Shown here: one piece after another, positions 27,494 to 35,815 of the stretch
Position numbering within the stretch: the stretch's first letter is position 1
How the letters are laid out: each line of letters begins with the position of its first letter
Source of the DNA: an uncultured Pelagibacteraceae bacterium
GTDB lineage: Bacteria > Pseudomonadota > Alphaproteobacteria > Pelagibacterales > Pelagibacteraceae
NCBI GenBank assembly: GCA_902542165.1
Contig: CACBTF010000004.1
Coordinates: 1-44,416 of the forward strand
Length of the DNA stretch: 44,416 nucleotides
Direction: 5' to 3'
Position numbers and translations under genes: made by a program
Notes under the pieces: model-generated
The model's input: only the letters and a program-made list of their open reading frames with translations
What the model was told of the DNA's origin: nothing
Databases searched by the model: none

Positions 27494-27910
27494 ATGATCG
27501 ATAAATTTGGAAACGCGTTCTATTTAATAATTTACTTAGCACATTTTATTATTGTTGGTAGTTACGCCTACCAGTTGGTTTTTGATACTAAAAAATTTCT
27601 AAAGGGTAGAGGAGTTGATAAAACCGCAACTTTAATTACAAGATTTGCAGGTTCATTCATGATTGCTACTGTTTTAATGGCAATATATATTGCTTTTATA
27701 AGATCAGGCGGTGTAGTGGCAACTTGGGCCTTCTTCAACTTAGTCTTTATAATGAATGTTTCGATACTAGTTGTTAATTTTTATACATTAAAAATTGATA
27801 AAACAGGTTTAACTAAAAAAACTAGAAACGATGGAATATATGCTCCATTAGTTTTAGTTATTATCAGCGCTATTCTTTGTTATGGTTTGGCTGATAAAAT
27901 TTACGTTTAA
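27494..27910 (+). CDS. Small multi-pass (about four TM) membrane protein
   Basis: Four hydrophobic segments in MIDKFGNAFYLIIYLAHFIIVGSYAYQ...; start at ATG 27494. Confidence 0.6.
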   Translation: MIDKFGNAFYLIIYLAHFIIVGSYAYQLVFDTKKFLKGRGVDKTATLITRFAGSFMIATVLMAIYIAFIRSGGVVATWAFFNLVFIMNVSILVVNFYTLKIDKTGLTKKTRNDGIYAPLVLVIISAILCYGLADKIYV

Positions 27911-27918
27911 GGAGTTAA

Positions 27919-28212
27919 ATGGCAAAGTTTATGAATATTGTTAGATGCAAAGTAAAATCATCTAACAGAGAAGAATATTTAAAAAAAATAGATGAGATGC
28001 CAAAGTTCGATGGGCAGATTTCAGCGAAATACGTTGAAACAAAACCTAATGAATTTTTTATGATAGGTGAATGGAATTCTGAAGATGACATTGCTACAGC
28101 AAGACCAAAAATGATTGCATTTTTGGATACGCTTCGGCACACTTTAGAAGAACTGTCATCAGATTTAGGAGTAACAGATCCTCACTCTGGAACAGTTGTG
28201 ATCGAGAAATAA
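27919..28212 (+). CDS. ABM-like small protein
   Basis: MAKFMNIVRCKVKSSNREEYLKKIDEM...FFMIGEWNSEDDIATARPKMIAFLDTLRHTLEELS; GGAG upstream. Confidence 0.6.
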   Translation: MAKFMNIVRCKVKSSNREEYLKKIDEMPKFDGQISAKYVETKPNEFFMIGEWNSEDDIATARPKMIAFLDTLRHTLEELSSDLGVTDPHSGTVVIEK

Positions 28213-28227
28213 GAAAGGAGATATAAT

Positions 28228-28548
28228 ATGGCAAAGATGTACATTATGGGAAACTATACCGAGAAAGCCTTTCAAGGTTTTTTAAAAGATCCAAATAGTG
28301 ACAGAAAAGCAGTAGTTGAAAAACTTGTTAAAGGTGTGGGTGGAACATTACATACTATGGATATTGTAAGAGGCTCATACGATTTTTGTGTAGTTGCAGA
28401 TCTTCCTAGTTTTGATGATTTTGCTGCTGTCAAATTAGTGGTGGAGTCTACTGGAGCTGTAAAAAATTTATCAGCACTTGAAGCTATAGATTTTGCTAAG
28501 GCTACAACAAAAGCTTCAAAGATGTCTTATAAGGCTCCGGGTCAATAA
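28228..28548 (+). CDS. GYD-domain-like small protein (copy 1)
   Basis: MAKMYIMGNYTEKAFQGFLKDPNSDRKAVVEKLVKGVGGTLHTMDIVRGSYDFCVVADLPS; strong SD. Confidence 0.8.
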   Translation: MAKMYIMGNYTEKAFQGFLKDPNSDRKAVVEKLVKGVGGTLHTMDIVRGSYDFCVVADLPSFDDFAAVKLVVESTGAVKNLSALEAIDFAKATTKASKMSYKAPGQ

Positions 28549-28567
28549 GAAAAAAAAGGAGGTAACA

Positions 28568-28891
28568 ATGGCAAAATTTTATACACTTGGATGTTACACA
28601 GCTAAAGGTTTGGGAGGGTTTGTAAGCAATCCGTCTACAGATAGAAAAGCTGCTACATCTGCACTTGCTGCTTCTGTGGGAGCTAAAGTAACTCAATACT
28701 CAGGCCTAAGAGGAAAATATGATTTTATGGCAGTAATTGAAGGAACTTTTGAACAAGCTGCTGCAGCTGCAATGGTTGCTGTTTCTAGTGGAGCTGTTTC
28801 AGATTTTACAATTTTAGAGGATGTAAATCTAAATGAGATAGCTAAAACTGCTCAGAAAATGGCTTCATCATACAAAGAGCCAGGAAAATAA
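28568..28891 (+). CDS. GYD-domain-like small protein (copy 2, paralogue)
   Basis: MAKFYTLGCYTAKGLGGFVSNPSTDRKAATSALAASVGAKVTQYSGLRGKYDFMAVIEGTFE; AAAAAAGGAGG upstream; start at ATG 28568. Confidence 0.8.
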   Translation: MAKFYTLGCYTAKGLGGFVSNPSTDRKAATSALAASVGAKVTQYSGLRGKYDFMAVIEGTFEQAAAAAMVAVSSGAVSDFTILEDVNLNEIAKTAQKMASSYKEPGK

Positions 28892-29599
28892 TTATTTTTC
28901 GTAGCTAATACATTTTAAGGTATCAGTGAATTTTATCTGATTTTTATATTTAGATTTTATTTCACTGATACCAAATTTTATTTCTTTGTTACTCATATTT
29001 AATAAGCATGAAATATATCTCTCTTTGATCATTCGCACGTATTTTTTTTTAGAGATGTTTACTTTAAAATTAAAGTTTGTATAGCTTATTTTTTTTAAGT
29101 TTTTTTTGATAATCTTAAATAAAAATTCGTCTCTTTTTAAACTTTTTTCTAAATTTTTTCTCATTTTTTTAAAACAAGGTATCTTATTATTTTCTGTTTT
29201 TAGAGAAAAAATTAATATTTTACCTTTGGTGTTTAATCTTTTTTTAGCAAGATTTAGAAGATAATTTAAATTTGTTTCTGAAAAAAAATGAATAGTTTGT
29301 TTAATTAAGATTAGATCATATTTCTCTTTTTTATTTAAATATTTTAAAGCTTCTATTCTCTTAAATATAATATTTTTTTTAACACCCTTATTACTAACAA
29401 TGTCAATTCCAATGGGTTTATTTCTAAATTTATATTTCTGTTGAAGGGCACTGATAATATTTGCTCTTCCACATCCAATATCTAATATTTTTGAATTTTT
29501 ATTTAAATTACTTTTTTTTCTAAGAAATTTATTAAATTGAGAGATATACGATTTAGATGATAACCAGGTTTTATTATCCCAGTTTTTAAGTTTTTTCAT
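28892..29599 (-). CDS. Class I SAM-dependent methyltransferase
   Basis: SKILDIGCGRANIISALQQKY...YDLILIKQTIHFF. Confidence 0.82.
   Translation of the reverse strand: MKKLKNWDNKTWLSSKSYISQFNKFLRKKSNLNKNSKILDIGCGRANIISALQQKYKFRNKPIGIDIVSNKGVKKNIIFKRIEALKYLNKKEKYDLILIKQTIHFFSETNLNYLLNLAKKRLNTKGKILIFSLKTENNKIPCFKKMRKNLEKSLKRDEFLFKIIKKNLKKISYTNFNFKVNISKKKYVRMIKERYISCLLNMSNKEIKFGISEIKSKYKNQIKFTDTLKCISYEK
28919..28972. repeat. Perfect 12-bp inverted repeat inside the 3' end of the methyltransferase gene
   Basis: GGTATCAGTGAA (28919-28930) and TTCACTGATACC (28961-28972). Confidence 0.75.
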
Positions 29600-30507
29600 T
29601 AAAGAGCAACAACAGCAGCAGCTATGGAAGCAAGTCTTGCTTGAGTATCATCAGCTCTACTTGTTATTACAACAGGGACTTTTCCACCAACTACTACACC
29701 AGCTGCACAAGCTCCCATAAAAAAAATCATCATTTTTACTAAAGCGTTTCCAGTTTCTACGTTAGGAACTAATAAAATATCAGTTTTACCGGCCACCGCA
29801 TTTTTAATCCCTTTAATTTGAGCAGCTTTCTCAGAAACTGAATTATCGAATGCCATTGGTCCAAATACTTCTGCGTTCAAACCTTCTTCTTTAGCTCTAT
29901 TGGTTAGTTCGTTTGCTTCTTGAGAACTAGGCATACTTTCTAAAACCTCCTCAGTTGCTGATAATACTGAAACTTTAGGTTTCTCAATTCCTATTCTATT
30001 CGAAAAATCTATTGCATTTTTTAATATATGCATTTTTGTTTCTAATTTTGGTAACACGTTTAGTGCTCCATCAGTGATGATAAATGGTTTATCATTTTTC
30101 TCCAAAGTCATATGCCAAATATGACTCAGTCTTTTCTTCCCAATTAAATTTAAATCTCTTTTCAAAACTGCTTTCATAAGCACATCGGTATGAATATGTC
30201 CTTTTATAATTATTTTTACCTTACCTTCACTTGCTAGTTTTGCAGCGATCGGAGCAGTGCTATTTTCATCTGGTTCATTTATTATTTGGTATTTAGAAAT
30301 ATCCCAGTTTAATTGTTTAGCATTTTTCTCAATGATTGATTTGTCCCCAATAAAAAATGGAATGATTAAATTTGCATCTACGGCTTGTTTTGTAGACTCT
30401 ATTGAAACAGGCTTTACTGCGTTTACTATTACTGCTTTTGTTGGTCCTTTTATTTTAGCTAACTTAAGCAAATTTTCTGGGCAAATAGTATCTTTTTTAC
30501 TAAGCAT
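29599..30507 (-). CDS. Phosphate acetyl/butyryltransferase-like protein
   Basis: IKGHIHTDVLMKAVL...TDGALNVLPKLETKMHILKNAIDF...NVETGNALVKMMIFFMGACAAGVVVGGKVPVVITSRAD. Confidence 0.88.
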   Translation of the reverse strand: MLSKKDTICPENLLKLAKIKGPTKAVIVNAVKPVSIESTKQAVDANLIIPFFIGDKSIIEKNAKQLNWDISKYQIINEPDENSTAPIAAKLASEGKVKIIIKGHIHTDVLMKAVLKRDLNLIGKKRLSHIWHMTLEKNDKPFIITDGALNVLPKLETKMHILKNAIDFSNRIGIEKPKVSVLSATEEVLESMPSSQEANELTNRAKEEGLNAEVFGPMAFDNSVSEKAAQIKGIKNAVAGKTDILLVPNVETGNALVKMMIFFMGACAAGVVVGGKVPVVITSRADDTQARLASIAAAVVAL

Positions 30508-30706
30508 TTAATTCATCTCTATTAACTTTTTAACTGAGATATCAAAAATTTAACCTAATTTAAACATGAAAAATTTTGCAATTCGTATTACTTCATACTA
30601 AAAATATTTTTTTGCGACGTTTTCTTCAAAGTCAACTCCTGTATTATTTTAAATTTCTCGTAATATTTAGATAGCATTCAAAAAATTACTTTGCTATAAT
30701 TTAGTA

Positions 30707-32044
30707 GTGAGTACATCATTTCAGAACAAAATACCTAATTCTTTAAATGAACATTGGATGCCGTTTTCATCTAATAAAGATTTTAAGAAAAATCCTCGTA
30801 TTATAGTAAAGGCTGAAGGTATTTATTTAAAAACTCACGACGGAAATACCTTAATTGATGGGAGTTCCGGGTTGTATTGCAATCCTCTAGGACATGGACG
30901 AAAAGAAATCATTGAAGCAATTAAGAATCAATTAGAGAACTTAGATTACACTATGCCCTTTCAACAAGGCTATGGAGGTTCGTTTGAATTAGCATCTATG
31001 ATTGCTCAAAAAACACCAGAGGATTTAAATAGAATTTTTTACACAATTTGTGGATCTACTGCTGTAGAGACAGCAATTAAAATTGCAGTGGCCTATTTTA
31101 GATCTATAGGACAAAATAATAGATTTAAGTTTGTAGGAAGAGAAAGAGGTTATCATGGTATGAATATTGGAGCTTTAACAGTCGGCGGTATTCCTAATAA
31201 TTCGAAAGAATTTAAAAATATTTTAATGCCAGGCGTAGAGCACATGAGACATACTTTTTTACCTGAACATAAGTTTGTCAAAGGCCAACCTGATACAGGA
31301 TCTGAGCTAGCAGATGATTTAGAGCTTATTGCTAAAAAATTAGGCGGTGAAAATATAGCCGCGTGTATTGTTGAGCCAATTGCAGGTTCTACTGGTACTT
31401 TAATTCCTCCAAAAAATTATTTACAAAAATTAAGAAATATTTGTGATAATCACGGCATACTTTTAATCTTTGATGAAGTTGTCACTGGTTGGGGAAGGAC
31501 AGGGTCCGCATTCGCAGCTCAAGAATTTGGTGTAACACCTGATATCATAACAATGGCTAAAGCTACAACAAATGGGATTGTGCCTATGGGAGTAGTAGCA
31601 GTAAGAGAAAAAATTTATCAGTCAGTTATGGATGCTTCTCCAGATGGGGCAGTTGAATTATTTCATGGATATACCTATTCTGGAATTCCTGTGGCTGTAT
31701 CAGCAGCTATTGCTGTTCAAAAAATATTTGAAAAAGAAGATATTTTTAACAGAGTAAAACAAATATCAAAGTACTTTGAGGATGGATTACACTCTCTAAA
31801 AGATCTTAATTGTATTGAAAGTATTCGTAATTATGGATTGTTAGGTGGCATTGATATCAAAATGAGAGATAAACCAGGTAAAGCAGGATTTAATGTTTAT
31901 AAGAAATGTTATGATGCGGGAGTAAACATTAAACCAACTGGGGACGCGCTTATAATTGCACCTCCATTTGTTTGTGAAAAGAGAGATATAGATGAGATTA
32001 TTGAAAAAATACGTCTAGGTATTACGAACCACATTAAATCATGA
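30707..32044 (+). CDS. Class III aminotransferase, omega-amino acid (beta-alanine)--pyruvate type (GTG start)
   Basis: LNEHWMPFSSNKDFKKNPRIIVKAEGIYLKTHDG; IFDEVVTGWGRTG; MAKATTNGIVPMGVV. Confidence 0.88.
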   Translation: MSTSFQNKIPNSLNEHWMPFSSNKDFKKNPRIIVKAEGIYLKTHDGNTLIDGSSGLYCNPLGHGRKEIIEAIKNQLENLDYTMPFQQGYGGSFELASMIAQKTPEDLNRIFYTICGSTAVETAIKIAVAYFRSIGQNNRFKFVGRERGYHGMNIGALTVGGIPNNSKEFKNILMPGVEHMRHTFLPEHKFVKGQPDTGSELADDLELIAKKLGGENIAACIVEPIAGSTGTLIPPKNYLQKLRNICDNHGILLIFDEVVTGWGRTGSAFAAQEFGVTPDIITMAKATTNGIVPMGVVAVREKIYQSVMDASPDGAVELFHGYTYSGIPVAVSAAIAVQKIFEKEDIFNRVKQISKYFEDGLHSLKDLNCIESIRNYGLLGGIDIKMRDKPGKAGFNVYKKCYDAGVNIKPTGDALIIAPPFVCEKRDIDEIIEKIRLGITNHIKS

Positions 32045-32144
32045 GTTGATAAGAACCACTCATTTTGGGCCGAATCGCTTTTACAAAACAGTTTTTTTGA
32101 TCAAAAAGTTTATTTTGAATGTAAAGTTTTTTTTTAAAACCCAT
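32034..32144 (-). CDS. 36-aa basic microprotein
   Basis: Internal start in the track's 61-aa ORF: MGFKKKLYIQNKLFDQKNCFVKAIRPKMSGSYQLMI*, preceded by AAGGAGCAAA. Confidence 0.45.
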   Translation of the reverse strand: MGFKKKLYIQNKLFDQKNCFVKAIRPKMSGSYQLMI

Positions 32145-32195
32145 TTTGCTCCTTAAAACTATTTTAAAAGAACCTATTTGTGATTTAATAATCTC

Positions 32196-32378
32196 ATGAG
32201 TACTCAATTTAAATTTCACAAAAATTCCTCTGATTACGACTCTCGGAGCAGTGTAAAAGTAACTGACCTGCTAACAAGGTTAAATGAGGAAAAAAAAATT
32301 GAGAAAAAAAGAAATTTGGCATTAGGCGTGGCTGCAGTATCAGCAGTAACAGTATTCGGAATAATATTAACTATTTAG
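32196..32378 (+). CDS. Small single-TM protein
   Basis: 60 aa, charged N-terminus and C-terminal hydrophobic segment NLALGVAAVSAVTVFGIILTI. Confidence 0.5.
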   Translation: MSTQFKFHKNSSDYDSRSSVKVTDLLTRLNEEKKIEKKRNLALGVAAVSAVTVFGIILTI

Positions 32379-33402
32379 TTTCTCCAAAAATTATTTTTAA
32401 ATAGGGATAAATCGTTTCTGTGATCCTTGCGGAACCTTGTGGAGTGGTGTGAACTTTATCATAAAAGTCACCAGCCTTCATTACAATCATTTCATCTAGT
32501 TTGATTATGTAAAAGTTATTTTCCTCAGCTAGTTGTTTAATTAATTCATTCACGAAAAATAGCGTGTCATCTTTAAGACCATTGTACTCTACTTGCGTTA
32601 TAAAAATCGGAGTTATATTTTTTTCTAAAAATATTTTTTTTAACATTTGAAATCTCATTTTTACTTGATCTAATATACGTTTGTCATTTTCAGATAGTAA
32701 ATTATAGGTCTTTTTTGCTTTACTATAACTTACATAGGAGAAATTGTTGTATAAGTTTTTGGTATCAAAAAAATAACCACTTGTATTTTTTGGAAAATAT
32801 ATATTTTTAATTTTGATAAATTTTTCGTATACAAAACTGTTATTTTTAATAAAATCTTTCAATTGATCAATCTTCTTATTTTTGATCCTAATATCATAAT
32901 TTTTTTGACCTAAATCCTCTGCTAATGTTCTTTCGTTGATACCTAAATATAAAATTAATACTTTAGGATCTAGTTTTTCAATTTTATTAAACCAATACTC
33001 AAAATCATAAATAATTCCTCTTAAAGATTTCCCATTTGTAGCTGCATTGTATATTTTTAGATTTAACTTATCATTTTGTAGCTTATCATTAAGTTGACCT
33101 ACTATAGTCAATTTTTCTGGAGTATATCTTTGATTTGAAGTGCTTCCGCCATTAAATATTATTTTAACATCCTCAGGATTAAACTCATCTCCTCTAAAAC
33201 CATAAAAATTTCTTTTATAAAAGAATGAATATTCTTTATCATTGAACACAGATGTAGTTTTCCAGTTTTTATTCCTTTCATTTCTCATATGAATGCCAAA
33301 ATTATTCTTTTTAAACCAGTATCCAAATACAATTTCAAATATAAGTATAAATATGAGAAAAAAAATTAAATTGTACAAGAAAACTTTAAGATTTTTTTGC
33401 AT
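32371..33402 (-). CDS. SGNH/GDSL-hydrolase-like membrane-anchored protein
   Basis: N-terminal TM; KIIFNGGSTSNQRY, KVLILYLGINER, C-terminal DKVHTTPQG (D..H). Confidence 0.7.
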   Translation of the reverse strand: MQKNLKVFLYNLIFFLIFILIFEIVFGYWFKKNNFGIHMRNERNKNWKTTSVFNDKEYSFFYKRNFYGFRGDEFNPEDVKIIFNGGSTSNQRYTPEKLTIVGQLNDKLQNDKLNLKIYNAATNGKSLRGIIYDFEYWFNKIEKLDPKVLILYLGINERTLAEDLGQKNYDIRIKNKKIDQLKDFIKNNSFVYEKFIKIKNIYFPKNTSGYFFDTKNLYNNFSYVSYSKAKKTYNLLSENDKRILDQVKMRFQMLKKIFLEKNITPIFITQVEYNGLKDDTLFFVNELIKQLAEENNFYIIKLDEMIVMKAGDFYDKVHTTPQGSARITETIYPYLKIIFGETK

Positions 33403-33532
33403 TTTTGATCAATATAATAATTAAGATTATAAAATTTTAAATTAAATTACTATCCATTTGTGTCGTGAAAATTCTATAGACATGTTTAAAGGGTTGTGAG
33501 ATATTCCCTCTTAAAATTGATCAATAACAAAT

Positions 33533-33609
33533 GGCGAGGTAGCTCAGTTGGTTAGAGCACAGGACTCATAAGCCTGGGGTCGGCGGTTCGAATCCGCCCC
33601 TCGCTACCA
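33533..33609 (+). tRNA. tRNA-Met (CAT anticodon)
   Basis: GGCGAGGTAGCTCAGTTGGTTAGAGCACAGGACTCATAAGCCTGGGGTCGGCGGTTCGAATCCGCCCCTCGCTACCA; D, anticodon (CTCATAA) and T arms fold; CCA encoded. Confidence 0.95.
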
Positions 33610-33691
33610 TTCCTTAATTATTACAAAACATTGACATAAACTTAAATTATCACCTTTTAATTAGGCCATTAAAATATATAAATTTAAATAG

Positions 33692-34294
33692 ATGAATAAA
33701 AAACAACTTATAGATTTTGAGAACGATATTGCCGAAACATTCAATCAAGGCAAAATTCGTGCTCCTATACATCTTTACTCTGGAAATGAAAACTTTTTAA
33801 TAAACTTTTTTAAAAAATATATCAAAAAAAATGACTGGGTTTTTTGTTCTTGGAGATCACACTATCAATGTTTACTTAAGGGCGTACCAACAAGAACTTT
33901 AAAAAAAGAGATATTAGATGGTAAATCTATTTCATTATGCTTTATGAAATATAAGATTTATTCATCAGCAATAGTGGGAGGGATTTTACCTATAAGTCTT
34001 GGTATGGCTCTGTCTTTAAAAAGAAAAAAATCAAAAAATAAAGTGTTTTGTTTTATTGGTGACATGACTTCAGAGACAGGAATTGCTTATGAAACAATAA
34101 AATATAGTATAAATAAAAAACTTCCGATACATTTTATAGTAGAAGATAATTCTAAGTCTGTTTGTACAGATACAAGAAAAACATGGTCACTCAAAAAGCT
34201 TTCTTATGAAAATTTTAAAAGTAAATATATCACTTTTTATAAATATAAACTCAAATACCCTCATGCAGGAGCGGGTAAAAGGGTACAGTTTTAA
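33692..34294 (+). CDS. Short E1-alpha-like TPP-binding subunit
   Basis: SIVGGILPISLGMALSLKRK-like region and FIGDMTSETGIAYETIKYSINKKLPIHFIVEDNSKSVCT (TPP motif). Confidence 0.7.
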   Translation: MNKKQLIDFENDIAETFNQGKIRAPIHLYSGNENFLINFFKKYIKKNDWVFCSWRSHYQCLLKGVPTRTLKKEILDGKSISLCFMKYKIYSSAIVGGILPISLGMALSLKRKKSKNKVFCFIGDMTSETGIAYETIKYSINKKLPIHFIVEDNSKSVCTDTRKTWSLKKLSYENFKSKYITFYKYKLKYPHAGAGKRVQF

Positions 34295-34831
34295 ATGAAA
34301 TACTTTCAAGAATTAAAGAGATCAATGGAATATTTAGGTAAAAAAAATAATACAATTTTTATTGGGCAAGCGGTAGAAGTTCCGGGTACAGCAATGTCTA
34401 ATACCTTAAAAAATATAAAAAAAGAAAAATTATTAGAGCTCCCCGTAGCAGAAGAGATGCAAATGGGAATGACACTAGGTTTAGCAATGGATAATAATGT
34501 TCCAATAAGTATTTTTCCAAGGTGGAATTTTTTATTATACGGAATAAATCAATTAGTTAATCACATAGATAAGTTTAAAATTATGACAGGAGTTAAAAAG
34601 GTGCCAAAATTAATTATTAGAACTGGAATTGGTTCCAGAAGACCTTTACATCCCCAACATCAACACATTGGAGATTTTTCTAACTCAATTCAAAAAATGT
34701 GCACCTCTTTAGAAATTATTAAGCTAAATAATCCAAAGGATATTTTTCCAGCTTACAAAAAAGCTTATGAAAGAAAAGATGGAAAAAATACTATTCTTGT
34801 AGAGTACGGAGACTATTATAATGAGAAGTAA
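34295..34831 (+). CDS. Short E1-beta/transketolase pyrimidine-binding-domain subunit
   Basis: LPVAEEMQMGMTLGLAMDNNVPISIFPRWNFLLYGINQLVNHIDKF; RTGIGSRRPLHPQHQHIGDF. Confidence 0.7.
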   Translation: MKYFQELKRSMEYLGKKNNTIFIGQAVEVPGTAMSNTLKNIKKEKLLELPVAEEMQMGMTLGLAMDNNVPISIFPRWNFLLYGINQLVNHIDKFKIMTGVKKVPKLIIRTGIGSRRPLHPQHQHIGDFSNSIQKMCTSLEIIKLNNPKDIFPAYKKAYERKDGKNTILVEYGDYYNEK

Positions 34832-35814
34832 TGATTATATCTAAAACACCTTATCGAATTTCATTTTTTGGTGGGGGAAGCGATTATCCTAACTGGTTCA
34901 ATAAGTATACAGGCAAGGTTCTTTCAACAACAATTAATAAACATATTTATCTTTCTTGCAGATATCTTCCTAATTTTTTTGATCACAAATATAGAATAGT
35001 TTGGTCTAAAATTGAAAATGTTAAAAAGATCAATCAAATTAAACACGCCGCAGTAAAAAATTTATTAAAATATCTTAAATTTAATCAAGGTATCGAAATT
35101 CATTATGATGGTGATTTACCCGCTCGAAGTGGAATGGGTTCTAGCTCATGTTTCACAGTAGGACTTTTGAAAGCATTAGAGGAAATAAAAAAAAAAAATA
35201 TTTCAAAAGTAAATCTTGCTAAAAAAAGCATACATTTTGAACAACAAATCATGAATGAAGTAGTTGGGTCCCAAGACCAAATTGCTGCATCTTTTGGCGG
35301 TTTTAATAAAATTACGTTCAATAAAAATAACTTTAATCTTAAAAAAATCAAAAATAATAAAAATGTTAAAAAATTAGATAATAATTTAATATTAATATAC
35401 ACAGGAATTCATAGAACTGCACACAAGATAGCAGCGAGTTATAATAAAAAACTTACTTCAGAAAAAAAAACATACATAGATAAAATAATTTCTCTAGTTG
35501 ATGAGGGTGAGAAATTATTAAATTTTGGAAATATAGATGATTTTGGAGAATTATTGAACGAAGCTTGGTACTTAAAAAAAAAATTAAGTAACTCAATCAC
35601 TAATAAAAAAATTGATCAGTTGTACGAATTATTGCTCAAAAATGGAGCCACTGGAGGAAAGCTACTAGGCGCTGGAGGAGGTGGTTTTTTGCTCATGTAT
35701 CTTGAAAGTAAATATAGAAAAAAATTTTTTAATAAATTCCCAAAATTAATTAATGTTCCTTTTAGTTTTACAAATGAAGGATCTAAAATTATATTTAGAG
35801 ATTTAGAAAGATAA
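34831..35814 (+). CDS. hddA: GHMP kinase, D-glycero-D-manno-heptose 7-phosphate kinase-like
   Basis: MIISKTPYRISFFGGGSDYPNWF; GDLPARSGMGSSSCFTVGLL; GATGGKLLGAGGGGFLL. Confidence 0.85.
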   Translation: MIISKTPYRISFFGGGSDYPNWFNKYTGKVLSTTINKHIYLSCRYLPNFFDHKYRIVWSKIENVKKINQIKHAAVKNLLKYLKFNQGIEIHYDGDLPARSGMGSSSCFTVGLLKALEEIKKKNISKVNLAKKSIHFEQQIMNEVVGSQDQIAASFGGFNKITFNKNNFNLKKIKNNKNVKKLDNNLILIYTGIHRTAHKIAASYNKKLTSEKKTYIDKIISLVDEGEKLLNFGNIDDFGELLNEAWYLKKKLSNSITNKKIDQLYELLLKNGATGGKLLGAGGGGFLLMYLESKYRKKFFNKFPKLINVPFSFTNEGSKIIFRDLER

Positions 35815-35815
35815 T

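Noticed and set aside
26886-28696. Minus-strand ORFs at 26886, 27184, 27915 and 28502
   Set aside because: Antisense to the small-protein operon, whose plus-strand genes have SDs and family similarity
33692-34831. Pseudogene interpretation of the two short TPP ORFs
   Set aside because: Both are intact, abut with a fresh ATG and contain opposite halves of a TPP enzyme; not fully excluded
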